Assembly: GCA_019843655.1 (NCBI GenBank)
Contig: JACDQD010000007.1
Location: 29,739,207-29,803,206, forward strand
Origin: Lethocerus indicus
Lineage: Eukaryota; Arthropoda; Insecta; Hemiptera; Belostomatidae
Direction of reading: 5' to 3'
DNA length: 64,000 nucleotides
This document shows positions 1 to 9,848 of this stretch, piece after piece. The notes under the pieces are model-generated. The model was not told the DNA's origin. It ran no database searches and worked only from the letters and a program-made list of their open reading frames with translations. Each line of letters begins with the position of its first letter. Positions within the stretch are counted from its first letter, which is position 1. Made by a program: the position numbers and the translations under genes.

Positions 1-271
1 ATGACATATATATATGTATGTATATAACTGGCTGTCCGAAGGGATGAGGGTGAGACTGTGACTAAACCACCCCCATGTGTCCACCTCTCGGGGGGGATCG
101 CCTCCACTCTGACTACTGACCAAATGGTCGGCGATTTAATGATTCCGAAAAAATAAAAAGGTCTACTTGCGGCGGTCTATTTTTAAAATTTCGCAGATAT
201 ATTCCCGCCGGCCAAACGTGTTCTAGACCGGTTTCTTCGGGTCAACGGAGGATTGACTCCGTACGTTGAGG

Positions 272-480
272 CCGTAGATTTCGTGTGTTTCTGTCGGGGG
301 AGGCCTGTTTTTGGTCTTTCGCCAGACCGGTTTCGGCCGCTCGCCGCCGTCTTCAGTAGCGCCGCACTGTGTCACTCCGTACTGCGGCGGTGGTTGTGTC
401 CGTCTGACAGCGAGGATGCCCGAAAAACCAGTCCAAAAGTGACTACTGAAGACGGCGGCGAGCGGCCGGAACACACGCGG
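272..480. repeat. CFB foldback element, near-complete copy
   Basis: Left arm carries the GTAGATTTCGTG block, the GGTCTTTCGCCAGACCGG hairpin and a core ending CTTCAGTAGC near 360. The right arm starts with CTACTGAAGAC at 443 and reads through GGCGGCGAGCGGCCGG. The loop is about 80 bp. Both cores carry an extra GCC/GGC (GCCGCCGTC and GACGGCGGC), so the variant is shared by the two arms. No coding capacity: open frames here are arm translations that recur at every other copy. Confidence 0.85.
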
Positions 481-536
481 GGTTGTACGTATTGTACGAT
501 AAATAAAATTGAAAAACGGAAGAATCCTCTATCTAA

Positions 537-880
537 TTTAGAATAGTCTGTTTTGTGGTCTGCGGGGGTTTGGAATACTACCGTAGATTTAAGTCTGTTT
601 CCGTCTCCTCCCTCGCCCGTTTTCGGTCTTTCGCCAGACCGGTTTCGGCCGCTCGCCGCCGTCTTCAGTAGCGCTGTGTTGTTAGTCACTTTTGGCACTT
701 TGTACTGGTTTTTCGGACATCCCCACTGCGCTGTGTCACTAACGTACTCGCTACTGAAGACGGCGGCGAGCGGCCGAAACCCGGTGTCCGGCAAGAGACC
801 AAACCTTTTGAGAGAGAGAAGATAGAAACACACGAAATCTACTGTATTTATTACAATCGGCCACAAACGGGTATTCTAAA
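537..880. repeat. CFB foldback element, complete copy with both ends
   Basis: This 344-bp copy shows both ends. The left end reads TTTAGAATAGTCTGTTTTGT and the right end reads ACAAACGGGTATTCTAAA, so complementarity extends to TTTAGAATA on both sides. Inside are the GTAGATTTAAGT block, TCTCC block, hairpin and core (about 664-672), a ~75-bp loop, then a right core starting near 751. It is the best single copy for defining the element's outer limits. Whether the terminal TTTA belongs to the arm or to a target duplication is unresolved. Confidence 0.87.
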
Positions 881-894
881 CTAATATAAAGCTG

Positions 895-1300
895 TATTGA
901 AAGCTGGACCGCTGCCGGTTTCGGGCCGCTCTGCCGTCTCTCAGTAGCGTCTGTGTTGGCAGTCGCTTCGGGGCTTTGTATTGGTTTTGGCTGGCGGCAC
1001 CGCTACTGAAGGTGGCGGACGGCCGAAACCTGGGTCTGGCGAAGAGACGAAATTCTACGGTATTAGGGGGGGGGGGTGGTACCCAAAAGTATTGGACATT
1101 TTTGACTTTGGAATTCATTTTAATTTCGCTAAAAAAGAAACATTAATTATTAATCTAATATATATGTATTCGCCGCAACTCTCCGCCAGCATTTTTCCGG
1201 CAAATTTTCGATTCCCCCCCCCTCTTCAGGATGAACTACTGAAGACCGAAATACGTCTTATCAAATTTTCGATCGAATTTCGGTTACACCTAATAAATTG
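895..1300. repeat. CFB copy joined to an AT-rich tail repeat (copy 1)
   Basis: A compact CFB copy (cores near 940 and 1003) is followed by a tail with TTTTTGACTTTGGAATTCAT, TTCGCTAAAAAAGAAA, a stretch of ATTAATTATTAATCTA and then ACTACTGAAGACCGAAATAC. The same CFB-plus-tail order recurs at 1600-1955, and the tail alone recurs near 11.6 and 30.9 kb. An 11-G run lies at 1066-1076. Confidence 0.7.
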
Positions 1301-1599
1301 ATAGTATTAGATATATCTATCCCATTTTCATTCTTCGTAAAGTCATCGATCGCTACTGAATCAGCCGGAATGAGGAAAACGATTTGTCCCCGAATCGTGG
1401 GACAAATGGCGTCCCCGTAATGACGTAAAGCTGACGGGGCCCCAAAGGAGACGGTCATTATTGAATAACAAAGTACAAAACTGATATAATATATTGGACT
1501 ATCGAGTTTTTCTTTTTTTTTTATTCTCGTTATCATCGTGTATTCATTCCGTTTTTTTCATTTTCACGGTACGCACAAAAGTAATCGATATTTCGACTT
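1301..1599. other. Low-copy spacer between two composite repeats
   Basis: About 300 bp containing a T-rich tract near 1510-1523. I see no gene, core word or tandem structure apart from a lone CGCTACTGAATCAG near 1350 that resembles a broken CFB core. Confidence 0.4.
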
Positions 1600-1955
1600 T
1601 GGTCTTCAGTGGTCGCCGTCTTCAGTAGCGCCTGTTTTGGCAGTCGCTTCGGCGCTTTGTATTTGGTTTCTTGGCTGGCGGCACCGCTACTGAAGGTGGC
1701 GGACGGCCGAAACCTGAGTCTGGCGGAAAGACGAAATTCTACGGTATTGGGGTACCCAAAGTATTGGACATTTTTGACTTTGGAATTCATTTTATTTGGC
1801 TAAAAAAGAAATTTTAATTATTAATCTACTATATTCACCGATATTATCGACACAACTCTACTTGAGGAGGAATTCCTCAAGACCCAAAATACATTTGAAA
1901 ATTCTCGATTACTTTTGGGTCTACGCCTAAATATATCTTGTATTGATTAAAATTT
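1600..1955. repeat. CFB copy joined to an AT-rich tail repeat (copy 2)
   Basis: Same order as copy 1: compact CFB (GTCTTCAGTAGCG near 1618, CGCTACTGAAGG near 1685), the TTTGACTTTGGAATTCAT tail, then TTGAGGAGGAATTCCTCAAG and CCAAAATACAT. The last motif is a short palindrome (TTGAGG...CCTCAA) and is found again in each unit of the 269-bp array at 19.3-20.5 kb. Confidence 0.7.
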
Positions 1956-2005
1956 ATGCTCATCGAAGAGGAGGATTTAAGTACAGAAAAAAAAACGAGA
2001 ACATT

Positions 2006-2288
2006 TTCGTGATGTTTCTGTCTCCTCTCTCGCCGAGGGTTTTGGTCTTTTGCCAGACCGGTTTGTCACCGGCCGCTCGCCATCTTCAGTAGCGCTGTGT
2101 CAGTAGTCACTGTTATTAGCACTTTGGATGTTTTCTGGGGCCTAATCCACACTGCTGCACTGTCACTTTCACATGTACTGACGGTGACAGTAGTAACACA
2201 GCGCTACTGAAGATGGCGAGCGGCCGGTGACAAACCGGTCTGGCAAAAGACCAAAACTCGGCGAGAGAGGAGACAGTAACATCACGAA
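2006..2288. repeat. CFB foldback element, nearly perfect palindrome
   Basis: The arms pair almost perfectly from TTCGTGATGTT at 2006 to the matching end ATCACGAA at 2288, about 105 bp per arm. Both arms share copy-specific variants: GGTTTGTCACCGG between hairpin and core, the TTTTGCC hairpin loop, and the doubled CTCTCTCGCCG. Shared private variants imply recent origin or arm-to-arm correction. The ~70-bp loop contains GCACTTTGGATG and TGTCACTTTCACATGTACTG. Confidence 0.92.
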
Positions 2289-2499
2289 CCTACAAAAAAA
2301 TTAGGCGCTTTTGCCAATTTCATTTCGATTAACGCGCGAAAACTCAAGTGGGGGGGGGGCGAAATTGTAATTTTCGGTCCCGAAATTTTCATTTTCGTCG
2401 ATTTTGTCCCCGGTACAATTTTTCTGACGCGAAAGTTGAGCATTGAAAAAAAATTGACGTCGAAAATATTTCGTCTGTTTTTCCGTCCGGTCGGTTTTG

Positions 2500-2560
2500 A
2501 AGACACCGCTACTGAAGACGCGGCGAGCGGCCGAAACCGGTCTCGACCGGAAACATCGGC
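2500..2560 (+). repeat. CFB right half-element
   Basis: Only the right arm is present: CGCTACTGAAGACGCGGCGA, then GCGGCCGAAACCGGTCTCGACC. No left core lies within 250 bp upstream, so this is a truncated or solo arm. Confidence 0.7.
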
Positions 2561-3440
2561 GGAAAAATCTACAGTTTAAACAGCAATTTATATTAGCGAT
2601 ATTGAATCCGATCGCCCACCAATTTCTATCAATTTCATGAACGGCCGTCGGCCATTTGCATAGATTTACATAAATTTCCAGTTAGACCGACCCTAATGTC
2701 GAGTCCCGGACGTCTTCATCTTCTGTAGATAAACTATCGATAACTAATTCGACGAAGTGAGGGTAAAATTTCAAATTTCAGAAACGAAAGGGAATGGGAA
2801 AGTATCTGAAAACGAGGACCGTTCAATTATTGACTCGTTCTTACGTGTTACAGTAATCTCCAGGTTCATTACTTTCTTTCGTGGCCTCAGTAGCACATAA
2901 TTTCCATTATGCGCGGGCGTATTCGGGGATGGGTTTTTGTCAACCCTCCCTTCACCCTCCAAAGGGTCGGGGTACAAATAATGGACCGCCGGTCCATTAT
3001 TGATTGAGTCAATAATTTAAAACGTCAGTAACCGAACGATCGGTCGTGCCTCTTTTTGCCCCCCCAAGCCCCCACCCCCGAACCCGGGGGTTCTTTTGAG
3101 TCCACCAATTTACGATTTGGTCCGCTCATCGGGGCCGCCTTCCACCTCCTCCTCCTCCTCTTCTTCTTCCTCTTCTTCTTATTCTTCTTCTTCTTCAGCG
3201 CCGAGAGAGAACTCGAAGGAAGAAGAGGGAGGGCAGAGAACACAAAGGGCGTACAGTTTTCACAAACTCAATCTTCCCCCTTTCAACTGGAATAAACTCT
3301 GAGAAAATGGAAAATTTCCTCCCCCCCCCTCCGCCCCCCATAAATTATTTTCTAAAAGTTTTTATCCAAACCGTCGGTGTAACAGGTTTAAAATTGTGAC
3401 AATGAAAATACCGTTTTTCACTGAAAACACTCGACATCTT
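2561..3440. other. Low-copy DNA with a pyrimidine-rich tract
   Basis: No gene or CFB core seen. A CTC/CTT tract lies at about 3140-3200; its complement gives lysine/arginine-rich and its plus strand serine/phenylalanine-rich spurious frames. C homopolymers lie near 3057 and 3320. Confidence 0.5.
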
Positions 3441-3730
3441 CGCTACTGAAGACGGCCCAAATCCACGCCATGTGAACGAAAGGTGACAACAGTTTCTCTC
3501 GCGTATTCAGGTGACAGATTTGTCGCGTAAAATAAAGTTTGCGGGGCGAATTGCGCGTGACAAATTTGGAACACAATTAGTTCAACAAACCGGTCTTGCG
3601 GCCGCTCCATGTCTTCAGTAGCGGTGTCGGTCACTGACGGCACTTTTTCGGACAGTCTTTCGGGGCGCATCCCCACCGTCAAAAGGGACAACCCACCGAC
3701 AGTGACTACTGAAGACGGCGAGCGGCGTCT
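3441..3730. repeat. CFB fragment plus a CFB copy
   Basis: A right-core fragment CGCTACTGAAGACGGCCC lies at about 3441, followed by a compact copy at 3586-3727 (TGTCTTCAGTAGCGG near 3608 and ACTACTGAAGACGGCGAGCG near 3705). The loop holds ACTGACGGCACTTTTTCGGA. Confidence 0.7.
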
Positions 3731-4420
3731 CCACAAAACTGTGGAAAAACAATTATTAAATCGTACAGTTTTTAAGGACATGACACTAAACAAAAAAAAA
3801 AATGGACAATATTAGTGTTGCGAGCTCATTGTTTTTATCGCGATCGCGTTGACCCAGTCTTGTTTTATTTTCATGTCGGGTTTCTGACATCATTTCATTT
3901 CAGTATTGCCTCCGCGCTAACGCCTTCGATGACTGGCCGGCCGATGACGGATGATTAATCGCCGCCCGGAGAGAGAGAGAGAGAGAGAGAGATAACGCCC
4001 GATAATAGATAAGAGGCGCGGCCTTAGCGAAGCTCAAAGAGAAAAACAGAAAAAAAAAAAAAAAACAGAAAAAAAATTAAATAAGAGGGACGTAATTAAG
4101 ACACGCTCAGAAGAGACGGACAATGGTCCATTTGTTCATCGACATCTTCGACACAACACCGCCACAAAATACCCCAACCACCCTCCATCCATCCCTCAAT
4201 CCCACCATTTCCTCAATATTAAAATATACACACAGAGCTATCTTCTAATTAACAATTTCCTGTTATTAATAATATTCGGCTTAATGAACGGATCGAGAAT
4301 TTCCCGGTAAACCACAAGACGATTGAGTCATCCTTAACGCGAAAGGACCCCTTATTATAATCTATTCTGTTAAATCGGAAAGATATAAATATATATATAT
4401 ATATAATATATTTTGAGGAA
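3731..4420. other. Low-copy DNA with a GA microsatellite
   Basis: Contains (GA)n at about 3969-3992 and an A-rich tract near 4050-4080. No gene or CFB core seen. Confidence 0.5.
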
Positions 4421-4423
4421 AAA

Positions 4424-5285
4424 CTAGAAGTGGGGAATTTTCCGGTCAATTTCCGTGGAATTATCACAAAATTTTCCTCCGTTATCATCACTGAAGTGGC
4501 TCCTTTATCCGAGACGAAATATTGAGCAATTTCATTTATAACTGTTGTTAATTTGATTGTACAATAAATGAAAGGTGAAAACAAACGAAACAAAATAATT
4601 TCCATCGAATTTATACCAGATTTACAATAGAAACAGACCAGCGATATGAAACAAACTTTCGGCAATTTCATTTATAACTGTTGTTAACTTGATTGTACAA
4701 TGAATAAAAGGTGAAAACAAACAGAAACAAAATAATTTCCATTGAATTTATACCAGATTTACCATCGAAACAGACCAGCGATATGAAACAAACTTTCAGC
4801 AATTTCATTTATAACTGTTGTTAACTTGTTGTACAGTAGATAAAGGTGAAAACAAACGAAAACAAAATAATTTCCATCGAATTTATACCAGATTTACCAT
4901 CGAAACAGACCAGCGATGATGAAACAAACTTTCAGCAATTTCATTTATAACTGTTGTTAACTTGATTGTACAATGAATAAAAGGTGAAAACAAACAGAAA
5001 ACAAAATAATTTCCATTGAATTTATACCAGATTTACCATCGAAACAGACCAGCGATGAGAAACAAACTTTCAGCAATTTCATTTATAACTGTTGTTAACT
5101 TGATTGTACAATGAATAAAAGGTGAAAACAAACAGAAACAAAATAATTTCCATCGAATTTATACCAGATTTTCCTCCGATATCGTCACAGACTCAGGCGA
5201 TATGAAACAAACTTTCGTCAATTTCAATTTATAACTGTTGTTAACTTGATTGTACAATAAATAAAAGGTGAAAACAAACAAATTA
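4424..5285 (-). repeat. Foldback arm built of ~137-bp tandem repeats (left)
   Basis: TTTCATTTATAACTGTTGTT recurs near 4530, 4667, 4803, 4939 and 5078, with a slightly changed copy near 5221, a period of 136-143 bp. Each unit contains CCAGATTTACCATCGAAACA and ends GTACAATGAATAAAAGG. The same unit occurs reversed at 5970-6615, so this is one arm of a large inverted repeat. Variant motifs CTCCGTTATCATCACTGAAG and GTGGCTCC at about 4477-4503 match reversed copies near 6411-6443. Confidence 0.88.
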
Positions 5286-5969
5286 GAATGTAAAATTTTT
5301 TTAACCCCTCCCCGGATCGTTGCTTTTTCTCGACGTCCGCTCGTAATTAAATCAAAACCGAACGTTCCCAATAAATCCTGCTCGTCATAGTATACATTAT
5401 GTATAGCTGTCGATGGCTGAATAAAAAGGCGTTTATATATATATGTATACAGGAGGGAACAAACAAACTTCCTGGTTTGTTCCCTGCGGACGCCTTTCCA
5501 CCGGGGCCCGTTGTAATTGTTATTTATATTGGCTTTACTCGCATAAAATACAACTAATAATATGGGACGGTCGACAATTATACAGTCTTTCTGACTGAAT
5601 TATGGCGATCGGAAAGGAAAATTTGGGTCAACGATCGGGGGGTTAAAACGATTCTATCGTTCATCCCATCGTAATCACAGGGCTTTATTCGTTTAATGAA
5701 TACGGGATGAATTGTAATAATGAACATGGGATTTTTACTCCAAAACGCTTCACCGACAACGAGAACACTGACGAAAGTGACGAAAGGGCAGTTTTGGAGG
5801 AAAGTGCCACAACAGCGACTGACACCGCTGAGCGCTACTGAAGATGCGGCGAGAGGCCGAAAACCGGTCTAGCGAAAGACCACAGACAGGCGAGTGGGGA
5901 AACGGAAACGCGCTGATCTACGGTCTTTTACAAACTCCGGATTTCGGTTAGAATTTCCATTCTTATCTG
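5286..5969. other. Central spacer of the tandem-arm foldback
   Basis: About 680 bp between the two opposed repeat arms. It has no long open frame and carries a CFB right half at 5771-5935. No transposase gene remains, so any such element is non-autonomous. Confidence 0.6.
5771..5935 (+). repeat. CFB right half-element inside the spacer
   Basis: Loop-like sequence (AAAGTGACGAAAGGGCAG, GCGACTGACACCGCT) precedes GCGCTACTGAAGATGCGGCG, GGTCTAGCGAAAGACC and a diverged GGAAACGGAAACG block. The left arm is missing. Confidence 0.7.
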
Positions 5970-6615
5970 GTTTTTTTTCACCTTTCATTTATTGTACAAT
6001 CAAGTTAACAACAGTTATAAATGAAATTGCTGAAAGTTTGTTTCATATCGCTGGTCTGTCTCGATGGTAAATCTGGAATAAATTCGATGGAAATTATTTT
6101 GTTTTGTTTGTTTTCACCTTTTATTTATTGTACAATCAAGTTAACAACAGTTATAAATGAAATTGCTGAAAGTTTGTTTCATATCGCTGGTCTGTCTCGA
6201 TGGTAAATCTGGTATAAATTCAATGGAAATTATTTTGTTTCGTTTGTTTTCACCTTTTATTTATTGTACAATCAAGTTAACAACAGTTATAACTGAAATT
6301 GCTGAAATTTTGTTTCATATAACTGGTCTGTCTCGATGGTAAATCTGGAATAAATTCAATGGAAATGATTTTGTTTTCGTTTGTTTTCACCCTTAATTTA
6401 TTGTACAATCAAAGGAGCCACCCCAGTGATGATAAACAGAGGTTAATGTGGAATAAATTCAATGGAAATTATTTTGTTTCTGTTTGTTTTCAACCTTAAT
6501 TTATTGTACAATCGAGTTAACAACAGGTATCAATAAAATAGCCGAAAGTTTGATTCATATTAATGGTCTGTCTCGATGGTAAATCTGGTATATAAATTTA
6601 ACGCAAATTATGTTT
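5970..6615 (+). repeat. Foldback arm built of ~136-bp tandem repeats (right)
   Basis: Inverted counterpart of the left arm. TTAACAACAGTTATAAATGA recurs near 6003 and 6139, with diverged copies near 6275 and 6510. CAAAGGAGCCACC at about 6410 matches the reversed outer variant of the left arm. Short frames beginning MKLLKVCFISLVC are translations of this unit and are not genes. Confidence 0.87.
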
Positions 6616-7160
6616 TACGTTCGCCGTCTTCAGTAGTCTATCGGTCCGGTCTACAGTCCGGTAGGCAAGGAAAACTAGCACCGGCATCATAGAAAACACT
6701 GCATTAGTTTATGATATTTATGAGTTATGCCTTAGGGCTTCATGCAGGAAACCGGTCTGGCGAAGGGTGAACGGGACGGGATTCGTCTGATTAGTCGCTT
6801 CAGTAGGCCGGATACTAATTTACGTTTCGGTCGGAATTAACGGCTCGTCTCGCGACCCCGACAGGAACCCGAGGGGTTGCAGACGACAACAGGTCATGGG
6901 GGTTAAATGAGCCGTACTGAAGGGACCAAATGTCGCTAGTTACTCTTTCGGGGGTGGAGGGGTGAATTGATGATCCACCGCCGATGAATCCTTTCTAATT
7001 CACCACCCCCACCCCACCCCTCGGGGTTCACTAGACCGACCTTCTGTTTGTTTTTCCGCCCGGAGGACAATGCAAAAAATTATCCTTCCGGTTTAAAGGG
7101 TCGATTTCTACTGAGGGCGTCGAGGACTAAAAAACCATTCTAAAAAAACCGTAAGATTTA
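6616..7160. other. Low-copy DNA with CFB core fragments
   Basis: CGCCGTCTTCAGTAGTC at about 6620 and TCGCTTCAGTAGGCC at about 6797 are isolated CFB core remnants. C-rich runs lie near 7000-7020. No gene seen. Confidence 0.5.
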
Positions 7161-7740
7161 TTTTAACATATCTGTTTTGTGGTCTGCGAGAGGTCGGAAT
7201 ACCGTACGATTTAAGTATCTTTCGCCAGACCGGCGGGTTTCGGCCGCTCGCCGTCTTCAGTAGCGCGGTGTTAGTCACTTTGGATGCATTTCGGGCGTCC
7301 TCACTGCACCGTCTCACATTTCACCGACTGTCTGTCTCACGGCAGGAACATACAAAGTAGCAATGCGACTGACACGACTGAAGATGGCGAGCGGCCGAAA
7401 CCCGTCTGGCAAAAGACCGAACCGGCGAGAAACACACGAAATCTACGATATCCTCCACCGTTATTTTCTGTACAATCTGTACTTCTCGCCGGTTCGGTCT
7501 TCCGCCAGACCGGGTCGGTTCTGCGGCCGCTCGCCGTCTTCAGTAGCGCTGTGTTAGTCACTTCGGACGCATTTCGGGCGTCCTCACTGCACCGTCTCAC
7601 ATTTCACCGACTGTCTGTCTCACGGCAGGAACATACAGAGTAGCATTGTGACTGACACTACTGAAGATGGCGAGCGGCCGAAACCCGTCTGGCAGAAGGC
7701 GGAACCGGCGAGAGGAGACTGAAACACGACGAAATCTCTC
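7161..7740. repeat. Two CFB elements in tandem, ~283-bp period
   Basis: Left cores lie near 7256 and 7540 and right cores near 7377 and 7659, so a whole element is repeated about every 283 bp. Both units share the loop (ATTTCGGGCGTCCTCACTGC, TCACGGCAGGAACATACA). The first unit begins with TTAACATATCTGTTTTGTGG, a good outer end next to TTAA. Confidence 0.85.
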
Positions 7741-8135
7741 GCCGGTTCGGTCTTCCGCTGGACCGGGGCCGGTTTCGGCCGTTCGCCGTCTTCAGTAGCG
7801 CTGTGTACGCAGAGTATCGGATCAGAGTTTTACAAAACTTCTACTACAATGAGACCGTTTCCGTCTCCTCTCTCTCGCTCCGTTTTGTGCTAGACCGGTT
7901 TCGGTATTGCACGAAAAACCAATTCCGAAGTGCCAACAGTGACTACTGAAGATGGCGAGCGGCCGCAGAACCGGTCTAGCGAAAGACCCTCGAAATGTGC
8001 CGCAGGGGGACCTGCCCAATAACGTGGACGGTCGCCATAGTACACTGTGTCGGTCATACGCCGCTACTGAAGACGGCGAACGGCCGAAATCGGCGAGAGG
8101 AGACGTAGGGACGCGACGGGAAATCAACCGTATTC
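7736..8135. repeat. CFB left half and a following rearranged CFB copy
   Basis: CTCGCCGGTTCGGTCTTCCG to CGTCTTCAGTAGCGCTGTG at 7738-7805 is a left arm. A second set follows: TCTCCTCTCTCTCGC at about 7862, a right core near 7943 with CGGTCTAGCGAAAGACC, and another right core near 8063 followed by GGCGAGAGGAGACG. Arms are out of order, so several copies were mixed. Confidence 0.7.
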
Positions 8136-8212
8136 CACAACCCCTCTGAGACCTCGAAACGGGTAAATTTGAAATTTTACTTTTCAAATTTGAAAATCGT
8201 TTATCCCAATTG

Positions 8213-8281
8213 GTGTATAGTAGAATTTCGATAGAGCGCCGCGCGCTTAACGGCGTGACCCGAGTTCGAATTCCGCTCCCC
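8213..8281 (+). other. tRNA-like Pol III B-box sequence (probable relic)
   Basis: ATAGAGCG, then CGCCG and CGGCG that can pair around CGCGCTTAA, then GAGTTCGAATTCCGCTCC resemble the 3' two-thirds of a tRNA with B box GTTCGAATTC. The anticodon loop would be 9 nt rather than 7, the A box is poor and I find no pairing acceptor stem. A CTTAA loop is lysine-like but not convincing. A tRNA-derived SINE head or a pseudogene fits better than a functional tRNA. Confidence 0.3.
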
Positions 8282-8295
8282 ACCCCCACCCCCAA

Positions 8296-8690
8296 CCCCC
8301 TCTCTCTATTGTCTCCCGAATTGATTACCAGTGTTGGGCCCGTTTAACCGTTTAACCGGATAACCGGTCAGTCAGACACGGTTGTTATCGAGATAATAAG
8401 TTTGTATCTCTCTCTCAGAGAGATATACAAATGGGCCCCCGCCTTCGACTTAATATATAAGCGCGCCCGACGTCCTTGTCGGGGCTTTTCTACAACAAGC
8501 GTTACAATCTCTATTGTTGTATTATTATCGGCGCTTGGAATTATGCTCGGCGCTGGAGACGGCCCGGAGAATTAATCTGGAATTAATCCGGGGTTTATTG
8601 GCTAATTGTAGTGTCGGTTAAGTCAGTTTCAAGGGAGGCCCTGTTCTACTGTTGTATGTTGTACTGTTGTCGTCTGTTGTACTACCTGGC

Positions 8691-8721
<31 letters not shown>

Positions 8722-8900
8722 GGAACGGGGTGGAATGTTATCGACCGTGTAATCTGATAAACGGCCCGACCGTGAAGGGCTGAAAGGGTTTTTTCCTACC
8801 TCCTCCTGGAGGCCGGCTCAACGGAACGATATTCGCGGGCCGTACGAAAACGGCGAAACTGTGGGTTTTTCTCGACAATTCGACGAACATCTATACGTTT
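8296..8900. other. Low-copy DNA with GA microsatellite
   Basis: (GA)n at about 8692-8720; a short GTTTAACCGTTTAACCGG repeat near 8341. TTGTTGTACTG-like words recur near 8645-8680. No gene seen. Confidence 0.5.
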
Positions 8901-8904
8901 AACG

Positions 8905-9455
8905 TCGAGATTATTATCGAAGAAATCCGATTTGAAAATTAACCGAAATAGGAGTTTGCACAGTGGCGGAGTTCATGCCGTCTCTGGCCAACAATGAGAC
9001 CGGATTCAAAACGCTACCGACAACACCGAATTCCTGTCAGAGCCGACCGAAACACAGTGGCGGAGTTCAGTTCGTGCCGAACTTCAGGAATATTTTATTC
9101 CAAACAAGTATATCGTATATCGTATATTGTACAAATGGTACGATTATTATCGAAGAGATCCGATTTGAAAATTAACCGAAATGGGAGTTTGCACAGTGGC
9201 GGAGTTCAGTGCCGTCTCTTGGCCAACAATTTCAGTAATATTTTATTCCAACAATAAACAACGTATATCGTATATCGTATATTGTACAAATGGTACGATT
9301 ATTATCGAAGAGATCCGATTTGAAAATTAACCGAAATGGGAGTTTGCACAGTGGCGGGAGTTCAGTTCGTGCCGTCTCTTGGCCAACAATGAGACCGGAT
9401 TCAAATTCCTTTCAGTAATATTTTATTCCAACAATAAACAACGTATATCGTAGTC
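8905..9455 (+). repeat. Degenerate tandem repeat, ~155-bp spacing
   Basis: Units contain GATTATTATCGAAGA, GATTTGAAAATTAACCGAAA, GGAGTTTGCACAGTGGCGG, TTGGCCAACAATGAGACCGG and TCAGTAATATTTTATTCCAA. The GTTTGCACAGTGG word lies near 8954, 9188 and 9343; the wider first gap holds a partial extra unit near 9050. TATCGTATATCG runs lie at unit ends. No relation to CFB seen. Confidence 0.75.
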
Positions 9456-9569
9456 GGTACACAAATTTTGATTTTTTAACGTATTTGGAATTTTGATTCC
9501 AGTACTGGGACTAGAACCCCCAGATAGATTTGTAATTTGTCAAATTACAGAAAGTTTATTATTAACAAG

Positions 9570-9848
9570 TTCAACGTACCTGTTTTGTGGTACGCGACGG
9601 GTTGAAATACAGCGGATTTCGTGTGTTATTTTTCCGTCTTTCGGTAGACCGGTTTCGGCCGCTCGCCACGGTCTATCTAGACTTCTCTCTTCTGGCAGGC
9701 GATTCTCTAGTCTCAGAACTGCTGTTTCGAACGTCCAAACAGTCGCAACATCCGAAAGTGACTAAGAGAGCGCTACTGAAGATGGCGGACGGCCGAAACC
9801 GGTCTGGCCAAAACGGCGAGAGAGGAGACAGAAATCTACCTTATTATT
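9570..9848. repeat. CFB foldback element, right outer end missing
   Basis: Left end TTCAACGTACCTGTTTTGTG, then CAGCGGATTTCGTGTG, CGGTAGACCGGTTTCGGCCG. The left core itself is degenerate (CTCGCCACGGTCTATC). Right core GCGCTACTGAAGATGGCGGA lies at about 9770, followed by GGAGACAGAAATCTACC. The right outer CACAAAAC block is absent. Confidence 0.75.

Noticed and set aside
5995..6342. Repeated small frames starting MKLLKVCFISLVC that look like signal peptides
   Set aside because: They are the 136-bp foldback arm unit, present in several copies and both directions.
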